The notes beneath the pieces were generated by a model. It searched no databases. It saw only the letters and a program-made list of their open reading frames with translations, and was not told the origin of the DNA. From the NCBI GenBank assembly GCA_033809415.1, contig JAPXLT010000209.1:1-8617 (forward strand): a stretch of DNA of 8,617 bases. Reading direction: 5' to 3'. This document shows positions 1 through 3,901 of the stretch, piece after piece (position 1 is the first letter of the stretch; each line of letters starts with the position of its first letter). Origin of the DNA: JAQVUB01 sp033809415. GTDB lineage: Bacteria > Verrucomicrobiota > Lentisphaeria > Oligosphaerales > Oligosphaeraceae. The translations under genes and the position numbers were made by a program.

Positions 1-32
1 ACCTTGGCACATGGCGAGCCGTCCGATCTGTC

Positions 33-73
33 GTCCGTGTAAAGTCCGTGTCCCGTCCGTGTAAAGTCCGTGT
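33..73. repeat. 11-bp-period tandem array, core GTCCGTGT
   Basis: GTCCGTGT occurs four times, at 33-40, 44-51, 55-62 and 66-73, at exactly 11-bp steps. The three-base linkers are AAA, CCC and AAA, so the array can also be read as two copies of a 22-bp unit. The period is close to one DNA turn, so the cores face the same side of the helix. The array sits 30 bp beyond the CACGAA element, the same arrangement as the arrays at 3650-3757 and 8388-8457. Function unknown. Confidence 0.85.
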
Positions 74-103
74 GGGTTGCGGGCGATCAGTCCGCGCCAA
101 GGC

Positions 104-128
104 TTTTCGTGTGGTTCGTGGTTAAAAA
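104..128 (-). repeat. CACGAA element, truncated copy
   Basis: On the minus strand this reads TTTTTAACCACGAACCACACG followed by AAAA. It matches the first part of the copies at 1273-1334, 3801-3863 and 8491-8548 but lacks their second half (CACGAAA, TTTTATAGGG and CTTTGACGG). It begins about 30 nt after the TAG stop of the phosphoesterase gene. Confidence 0.8.
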
Positions 129-134
129 CCTGCC

Positions 135-160
135 CCCTGCACCCTGCACCCTGCACCCTA
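135..160 (-). repeat. GGTGCAG heptamer run fused to a stop codon
   Basis: On the plus strand there are three exact CCCTGCA heptamers (135-141, 142-148, 149-155) followed by CCCTA. The reverse complement of the final CTA (158-160) is the TAG stop codon of the phosphoesterase gene, so the coding strand reads TAG then GGTGCAG repeats. The same junction, with two heptamers, occurs at the stop of the GH42-like gene (3883-3901). Confidence 0.85.
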
Positions 161-1234
161 TTTCAACATAGTGCCAAAGGTAGCTTCCAGTATAAAATTC
201 ATATTGAGATTGGAAAGCTCCGAAAAGCGCCCTGCCAGCTGCGAATTTTTCTGCCGGGGACGGGGAGGCATTTCCTGAAGGTTTTCTATCGCAAAACCAG
301 TTCCCGGACGGTGCTTGGGCAGTTTTTCGCGGTATTTTTCCGGCACTTCGATCCGTTGCCATTTCTGCGCCTGGGCAAAGACGCCTTTATCGGCATCCCA
401 TTCATAGCTGGTCATCAGGATTTGGTCACGATGGAATGCGAGTAGTTTGAAAGCCGGATTATGGCTTCTTCCTATGGCCGGGCAGCACCATTGTTTCCAA
501 TGCTTCGAGGTGAATTCCAGATCAAGATGGATATGCCCGCCGAGCACTCCGAGGATTTGCGCATTGGCATCCGCCACCGAACGGATTTTTGGGGCATCGA
601 GGAAACAAGGCGGTCTGATTGGCTCATGCATCAAAAGCAGAGTCGGTTTATCCTGGTTCGCTTTTACCTGTTCTTCGAACCAGGCCAACGTGTCCTCCGC
701 AAAAATCAGACATCCTTCTTTTCCGACAGCCTGCTGATCCGGCGTGAGGAAGATAAACTGAAAGCCGGCCATTGTGAAGCTGCGCTTTTCCGCCCCGAAG
801 ACCTTTTCGAAGTCCCAGGGCCAGTTGTCACCGGGTATCAGAACATATCCCCCGGGAAGCTCTTCCTGCAAAAAATTCTTCAGCCAGAGATGTCGGCGCC
901 ACCCCAGGGATTTTTCGGGATGCTCTTGCAGCCGGTTTCCCGGCAGACCGCAATTATCGCCGGTAATGAAAGTCAAGTCGGGTTTCAGTTGTTCGCGTAT
1001 CAGCTGGCATGCCGCACGAACCAGTTTTTCACTGGCGGCATCCGTGATATGCAAATCGCTGAGCCAGGCAACCGTAAAAAGCGGGGCAGTTTCCGGTTCC
1101 GCCCAGGTTGGCTTCTCGAGCATCGGGCGAACTTCGAGCTGCTTTGCCGCCTGGAAAAGGCTGCCGATCGCGTTCTGGCCGAAGCATTGGCAAAGAGCAG
1201 CGAAAAATAGAAATAAAATGCAAACGATTCTCAT
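158..1234 (-). CDS. Secreted calcineurin-like metallophosphoesterase with altered motif III
   Basis: The 358-residue protein begins with a signal peptide (hydrophobic core about residues 3-18, likely cleavage near CFG/QNA) and is probably exported. It belongs to the calcineurin-like phosphoesterase superfamily, enzymes with two metals that hydrolyse phosphoesters. Seen in sequence: SDLH (D60, H62), TGDN (D93), MHEP (H203) and GGHIH (H234, H236). The block expected to be GNH(D/E) is PGDN at 134-137, so the usual metal-ligand Asn and catalytic His are replaced. The last 60 residues are basic and have no recognised domain. The start at 1234 was chosen because the signal peptide begins there; a longer reading from 1300 starts inside a repeat element. 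No Shine-Dalgarno is visible: the start codon is preceded by GTCCATCC. Family confident; substrate unknown. Confidence 0.85.
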   Translation of the reverse strand: MRIVCILFLFFAALCQCFGQNAIGSLFQAAKQLEVRPMLEKPTWAEPETAPLFTVAWLSDLHITDAASEKLVRAACQLIREQLKPDLTFITGDNCGLPGNRLQEHPEKSLGWRRHLWLKNFLQEELPGGYVLIPGDNWPWDFEKVFGAEKRSFTMAGFQFIFLTPDQQAVGKEGCLIFAEDTLAWFEEQVKANQDKPTLLLMHEPIRPPCFLDAPKIRSVADANAQILGVLGGHIHLDLEFTSKHWKQWCCPAIGRSHNPAFKLLAFHRDQILMTSYEWDADKGVFAQAQKWQRIEVPEKYREKLPKHRPGTGFAIENLQEMPPRPRQKNSQLAGRFSELSNLNMNFILEATFGTMLK

Positions 1235-1246
1235 GGATGGACGAGG
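1235..1246. repeat. Trace of a GGAC array touching a start codon
   Basis: The plus strand reads GGATGGACGAGG immediately next to the CAT that is the phosphoesterase start codon in reverse. It resembles the far end of the array at 8388-8457 (CATGGACGAG). It lies 26 bp from the CACGAA element at 1273-1334, in the position where the other copies have a full array. It may be a two-unit remnant or a seed of such an array. It occupies the place where a ribosome binding site would be. Confidence 0.4.
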
Positions 1247-1272
1247 AATAAGATTTGCCAAAGCAGGCTCAT

Positions 1273-1334
1273 CCGTCAAAGAAACAACCCTATAAAACAT
1301 TTCGTGCCTTTTCGTGTTTTTTCGTTGTTAAAAA
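1273..1334 (-). repeat. CACGAA element, full copy
   Basis: On the minus strand the order is TTTTTAACAACGAA, ACACGAAAAGGCACGAAA, TTTTATAGGG, then CTTTGACGG. The internal word CACGAAA (TTTCGTG on plus) recurs at about 10-bp steps. It starts 17 nt after the TAA stop of the MBL hydrolase gene. It matches the copy at 3801-3863 over nearly its whole length, including the TATAGGG and CTTTGACGGA ends. Confidence 0.88.
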
Positions 1335-1350
1335 TGTGTTGTTGTCGTCA

Positions 1351-2133
1351 TTACGCCCAGACCGTAGGCAAGGGTTCCCCCTGCTTTGCGGCTTGCAGAT
1401 TGACATCACGGCGACCAAGTTCATCGAGCTTTCTCCGTGCGGAACTTTCCGCCAGCTCGACAGTATTGCATTCCTGGCTGATATGCACCAGAATGACGTT
1501 GCGCGTATTGCTGGAAAGGGTTTTGCCAAGCAGTTCCTGGCTTTGCTGATTGCTGAGATGACCCTGGGGACCTAGAATGCGCTGCTTCAGATGCCAGGGG
1601 CGTTTCGAGGCTGCCAGCATATTCAAGTCATGGTTGCTCTCGATGGCCAGAATATCGCAGGAACGCAACTGAAACTCGGTCATCTGCCCGGAACGCCCCA
1701 AATCCAGCGCGATTCCCACTTTCCGGGAGGCAGTGGAAATAACGTAGCCGACCGGCTCGACGGCATCGTGCTGCACTGCAAACGGAAGGACATTGAAGCC
1801 GCAGACCGGAAAGCTGCCGCCGGGAGTAAACAGCACCGTCGGACACATTCTGTCATCCTGATGACGCAGCTTGTCTGCACAGAGCCGACTGGCATAGACC
1901 GGCACCTGAAGATGGTCGGCACAGACTCGCAATCCGGCGACATGATCGCTGTGTTCATGCGTTATCAGAATGGCTTTGATCAGGTTCTCCGCCAGACCTA
2001 CAATAGCCAGCCTGCGGCGGATTTCCCGAAGACTCATGCCGGCATCAATCAGCAGCCCTGCTTGGGCATTATGCACAACGATGGCATTGCCCCTGCTACC
2101 GCTGCCTAAAACCGTGACTCCAATAGCTGACAT
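1351..2133 (-). CDS. Metallo-beta-lactamase-fold hydrolase, YycJ/WalJ-like
   Basis: This 260-residue protein without a signal peptide is a cytoplasmic MBL-fold metallohydrolase. Visible motifs are the N-terminal VTVLGSGSRGNA strand-turn (7-18), the zinc signature HEHSDH (59-64), QHD (121-123), ALDLG (142-146, D144), ESNHD (165-169), GHLSN (191-195) and VHISQECN (216-223, H217). The SGSxGN start, the SNHD block and the late histidine are typical of the YycJ/WalJ group, linked in Firmicutes to cell-wall control and DNA processing; the role here is inferred only by family. Length is normal for the group (about 260). The ATG at 2133 is preceded by AGGAAGGG four bases upstream; a TTG lies one codon earlier. 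It is the only non-secreted product in the window and looks like a housekeeping gene. Confidence 0.9.
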   Translation of the reverse strand: MSAIGVTVLGSGSRGNAIVVHNAQAGLLIDAGMSLREIRRRLAIVGLAENLIKAILITHEHSDHVAGLRVCADHLQVPVYASRLCADKLRHQDDRMCPTVLFTPGGSFPVCGFNVLPFAVQHDAVEPVGYVISTASRKVGIALDLGRSGQMTEFQLRSCDILAIESNHDLNMLAASKRPWHLKQRILGPQGHLSNQQSQELLGKTLSSNTRNVILVHISQECNTVELAESSARRKLDELGRRDVNLQAAKQGEPLPTVWA

Positions 2134-2137
2134 CAAT

Positions 2138-2145
2138 CCCTTCCT
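2138..2145 (-). promoter_or_regulatory. Ribosome binding site of the MBL hydrolase gene
   Basis: The coding strand reads AGGAAGGG, four bases before the ATG at 2133. The spacing favours this ATG over the TTG immediately before it. Confidence 0.7.
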
Positions 2146-2161
2146 GAAAATGGTGATACAA

Positions 2162-2191
2162 ATAATGTAATAGCCTCTGATTTTTTAACAA
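2162..2191 (-). promoter_or_regulatory. Possible promoter of the MBL hydrolase gene
   Basis: On the minus strand TTGTTA (2191-2186) and CATTAT (2167-2162) are separated by 18 bases; each matches four of six positions of the sigma-70 consensus. The -35-like word comes from the end of the inverted CACGAA element. Promoter rules in this lineage are uncertain, so this is only a candidate. Confidence 0.25.
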
Positions 2192-2219
2192 CGAACCACA
2201 CGAAAAGGCACGAAAATTT
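2181..2219 (+). repeat. CACGAA element, inverted copy
   Basis: The plus strand reads TTTTTTAACAACGAACCAC then ACGAAAAGGCACGAAAATT. It is the only copy in the window in the opposite orientation to the others. It lacks the TATAGGG/CTTTGACGG half and runs into the TAA stop codon (2218-2220) of the upstream secreted-protein gene. Confidence 0.85.
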
Positions 2220-3345
2220 ATTTCAGGGTATCCAGCCAGGCTTTTCCCAATTTCAGGCGCAGTTCTTCGAGTTCCTGCCAAGCTGTGCTGCACTGTCCTG
2301 GGTCATTGGCGGCTTCTCCGGCAGTAAATCGTTGCTGCAATTCATCGAGCTGTCTGCCGGCATTTTCGCCCAGTTCCTCGAGTGCTGCAACCTTGCTTTG
2401 CTGTAAAATCACCAGCAACTTGCCGCAGCGCTGCCAGTCTCTCCGGAATTCGGAGGTGTCAAAAGCGGGGTTCCATTCGACTTTCTGCATCATGTCAATG
2501 ATATTCGGTGATTGTTCGCCTAGGAACCGGGCGACCGTCTCTCCTGGATCGGCATTCCGGAAGTACCCCAGGGCAAAAGTGACATGCTGCTTGCCCTCGA
2601 GCGGGGTAAATCTCAACTGCACCATGTTGTTGCCGCCGGTTTTGGCCGTCAAAGCGGCAACCTGAGTTCCCTCGAAAACCAGGAAATTGCCATTTTTTTC
2701 GGAATAATTCCGATTATAGAGTGCGAGTGCATTGCCCTTTCCTCCTATAACGGGAATATTCTGCTGCTTATCGCTTAGAAGAAAGTCTTCTCCCGGCAGT
2801 GCCAGGCGTCTTTCACGCCCGGGGCTTTCCCAGTGTGTCCCGCCAGGCCAAGCATTGAGGACGACCTCGAGATCGGTGCTTCCCTCGGGCAGCTGTACTC
2901 GCCCGAAAAACCATTCCGGCATCGCCTCATACTGGACTAGACGGAAGGAAACATCACCTGACCAGACAAACTCGGCCAGCCACCCCCCGGAAAACCGGCT
3001 CATGCCGGTCTTTATGACTGGTGTTTGATTGAGCAGGTTTGTCCGCCGCCCCTTCACTACTTGATCGACTTGCAGGAAATTCCAGGTGCACCAGCTGCCA
3101 TTATTGACGACGCCGTGGCTCAGTCCGAAAAAGTAATCGCCCCATTTCCCCTTCAGCAAGGTCGTTTGACCGGGTTCGAGATGATAGCGATACCGCAGCG
3201 TGGACTCCTTAAAACGGTATTCACGCTCAACTTGCAGCACCTTTTTGCCGTCACGCTCGACCTCTTTCTCCTCGACCAAAAGCTGGGCGCGCAGGAGCAC
3301 TGTGGGCAAGCACGCCAATAACAGAATCACGGTTTTCCAAGACAT
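2218..3345 (-). CDS. Secreted protein of unknown family, beta-rich with helical C-terminus
   Basis: I do not recognise this 375-residue protein. It has a clear signal peptide (MSWKTVILLLACLPTVLLRA, likely cut before Q21), so it is exported. Residues 22-275 alternate short hydrophobic strands and turns rich in W, G, F and Y (for example WCTWNF 85-90, EWFFGRV 144-150, ALGYFRN 258-264), suggesting beta-sandwich folds such as those of carbohydrate-active proteins. Residues 295-375 are charged and helical (LEELGENAGRQLDELQQRF) and resemble the tail of the CBM9-like protein at 7334-8368. No catalytic motif stands out. The ATG at 3345 has AAAGGAA seven bases upstream, directly followed by a 9-bp tandem array. 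The neighbourhood suggests a glycan-related role, but that is inference. Confidence 0.8.
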   Translation of the reverse strand: MSWKTVILLLACLPTVLLRAQLLVEEKEVERDGKKVLQVEREYRFKESTLRYRYHLEPGQTTLLKGKWGDYFFGLSHGVVNNGSWCTWNFLQVDQVVKGRRTNLLNQTPVIKTGMSRFSGGWLAEFVWSGDVSFRLVQYEAMPEWFFGRVQLPEGSTDLEVVLNAWPGGTHWESPGRERRLALPGEDFLLSDKQQNIPVIGGKGNALALYNRNYSEKNGNFLVFEGTQVAALTAKTGGNNMVQLRFTPLEGKQHVTFALGYFRNADPGETVARFLGEQSPNIIDMMQKVEWNPAFDTSEFRRDWQRCGKLLVILQQSKVAALEELGENAGRQLDELQQRFTAGEAANDPGQCSTAWQELEELRLKLGKAWLDTLK

Positions 3346-3352
3346 CTTTCGA

Positions 3353-3359
3353 TTCCTTT
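3353..3359 (-). promoter_or_regulatory. Ribosome binding site of the unknown secreted-protein gene
   Basis: The coding strand reads AAAGGAA seven bases before the ATG at 3345. The 9-bp GTCCACACC-type array begins at once on its upstream side, so changes in array length would alter the leader directly next to the ribosome landing site. Confidence 0.65.
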
Positions 3360-3429
3360 GTGGACTGTGTGGACGGTGTGGACGGTGTGGACGGTGTGGA
3401 CGGTGTGGACGGTGTGGACGGTGTGGACA
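3360..3429. repeat. 9-bp tandem array GTGTGGACG, about 7.5 units
   Basis: Six identical GTGTGGACG units run from 3367 to 3420, then GTGTGGACA (3421-3429), with a partial unit GTGGACT at 3360-3366. The coding strand reads as CGTCCACAC repeats. Near-perfect identity suggests recent expansion. The array lies immediately upstream of the Shine-Dalgarno of the gene starting at 3345. Confidence 0.92.
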
Positions 3430-3457
3430 GAAGAAGAACGCCCGCCCCCCTGCACCC

Positions 3458-3474
3458 CAATACTCTTAACTTAA
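3458..3474 (+). repeat. Inverted-repeat arm, CAATACTC type
   Basis: CAATACTCTTAACTTAA matches the reverse complement of 3866-3882 at 15 of 17 positions. The two arms enclose most of the large gap. Each is adjacent to a CCCTGCACC word, but those words face the same way although the arms are inverted. Confidence 0.6.
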
Positions 3475-3544
3475 CGCCTTATAACCACACAGACGAATCA
3501 ACTCCGTAAAGCCGATCTTGGCACACAAGAATTTTGGACAGGGA

Positions 3545-3637
3545 TTATGTCGCGCCCTTACAGGGCTTTGCCGATGGTGTGATCCCTGACCCAGGGCGTT
3601 GCCCTGGGCTGGTATGTCACGCCCCTTCAGGGCTAAT
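3545..3637. repeat. Hairpin-rich repeat with 67-bp direct repeat
   Basis: TATGTC followed by CGCCC..CAGGGCT occurs at 3546 and again at 3613, a 67-bp step. Each copy can form a small hairpin: GCCCT/AGGGC with loop TAC at 3554-3566, and GCCC/GGGC at 3621-3633. Between them is a perfect 8-bp hairpin, CCCAGGGC (3590-3597) and GCCCTGGG (3601-3608), with loop GTT. From memory, similar GCCCAGGGC-AAC-GCCCTGGGC repeats are scattered in other environmental genomes; this was not checked. There is no T-run, so it does not look like a classical terminator. Confidence 0.7.
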
Positions 3638-3649
3638 TCCAGCATCGTC

Positions 3650-3757
3650 GATCCGACCGATCCGACTGATCCGACTGATCCGACCGATCCGACCGATCCG
3701 ACCGATCCGACCGATCCGACCGATCCGACCGATCCGACCGATCAGTCCGATCAGTCG
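3650..3757. repeat. 12-unit 9-bp array GATCCGAC(C/T) with a GATC in every unit
   Basis: Ten GATCCGACC or GATCCGACT units run from 3650 to 3739, followed by two diverged units, GATCAGTCC and GATCAGTCG (3740-3757). Every unit contains a GATC site, giving twelve in 108 bp. Degeneration at one end and identity in the middle fit growth by slippage or unequal exchange. The array is 43 bp from the CACGAA element at 3801-3863. Confidence 0.93.
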
Positions 3758-3800
3758 GAGAAAACAATAGGCCAGATCACAAATTCGCGTGCTATTCCTT

Positions 3801-3863
3801 CCGTCAAAGCAGCAACCCCTATAAAAAATTTCGTGGCTTTTCGTGTATTTCGTGGTTAAAAAA
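3801..3863 (-). repeat. CACGAA element, full copy (63 bp)
   Basis: On the minus strand the order is TTTTTTAACCACGAAA, ACACGAAAAGCCACGAAA, TTTTTTATAGGGG, TTGCTGCTTTGACGG. TTTCGTG (plus strand) starts at 3829, 3839 and 3848. It begins 35 nt after the TAG stop of the GH42-like gene. It shares TATAGGG-TTGCTGCTTTG with the copy at 8491-8548 and CTTTGACGGA with the copy at 1273-1334. Confidence 0.9.
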
Positions 3864-3865
3864 TC

Positions 3866-3882
3866 TTAAGTAACGAGTATTG
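3866..3882 (-). repeat. Inverted-repeat arm, partner of 3458-3474
   Basis: The reverse complement, CAATACTCGTTACTTAA, matches 3458-3474 at 15 of 17 positions. It lies between the GGTGCAG heptamers and the CACGAA element. Confidence 0.6.
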
Positions 3883-3901
3883 CCCTGCACCCTGCACCCT
3901 A
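3883..3901 (-). repeat. GGTGCAG heptamer run fused to a stop codon (second case)
   Basis: Plus-strand CCCTGCA at 3883-3889 and 3890-3896 is followed by CCCTA, whose CTA (3899-3901) is the TAG stop of the GH42-like gene in reverse. The junction has the same layout as that at 135-160. Confidence 0.85.

Larger units (their letters stand above)
1..157. other. Non-coding left flank made of repeats
   Basis: No credible gene is seen here. Read in the minus direction from the stop of the phosphoesterase gene, it holds the GGTGCAG heptamer run, a shortened copy of the CACGAA element, a spacer with the word GATCAGTCC (85-93), and an 11-bp-period GTCCGTGT array. The word GATCAGTCC also occurs at the degenerate end of the array at 3650-3757, which suggests a common origin. 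The first 32 bases contain CTTGGCACA, also present at 3517-3525, and nothing else I recognise. Confidence 0.6.
3346..3898. other. 553-bp non-coding gap packed with repeats
   Basis: No real gene is seen. From high to low coordinate (direction of transcription) it holds GGTGCAG heptamers, one arm of an inverted repeat, a full CACGAA element, a 12-unit GATCCGACC array, a hairpin repeat with 67-bp periodicity, the second inverted-repeat arm with CCCTGCACC, and a GTGTGGACG array against the ribosome binding site of the next gene. The open frames across the two arrays exist because a 9-bp unit never shifts frame. The stretch 3475-3540 has no structure I can name, apart from CTTGGCACA (3517-3525), also found at the left edge of the window. 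Confidence 0.75.

Noticed and set aside
461..1210. 249-codon plus-strand open frame
   Set aside because: It is antisense to the phosphoesterase, whose motifs are unmistakable.
1235..1300. 22-codon N-terminal extension of the phosphoesterase
   Set aside because: It starts inside a repeat element and would bury the signal peptide.
3200..3469. Open frames with GRCGRC or STPSTP repeats
   Set aside because: They translate the 9-bp GTGTGGACG array and overlap the start of a well-supported gene.
3590..3608. Rho-independent terminator at the strong hairpin
   Set aside because: The stem is good, but no T-run follows on either strand, and it belongs to a larger repeated structure.
3360..3757. CRISPR array
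   Set aside because: Units are 9 bp and contiguous, with no spacers and no cas genes nearby.
3534..3859. Open frames encoding IRPIRP and DPTDPT repeats
   Set aside because: They only translate the 9-bp GATCCGACC array, which stays open in any frame without a stop in the unit. No ribosome site or non-repeat domain supports them.
3861..3882. Terminator from the T-run downstream of the GH42-like gene
   Set aside because: The T-run belongs to the CACGAA element and no stable stem precedes it.
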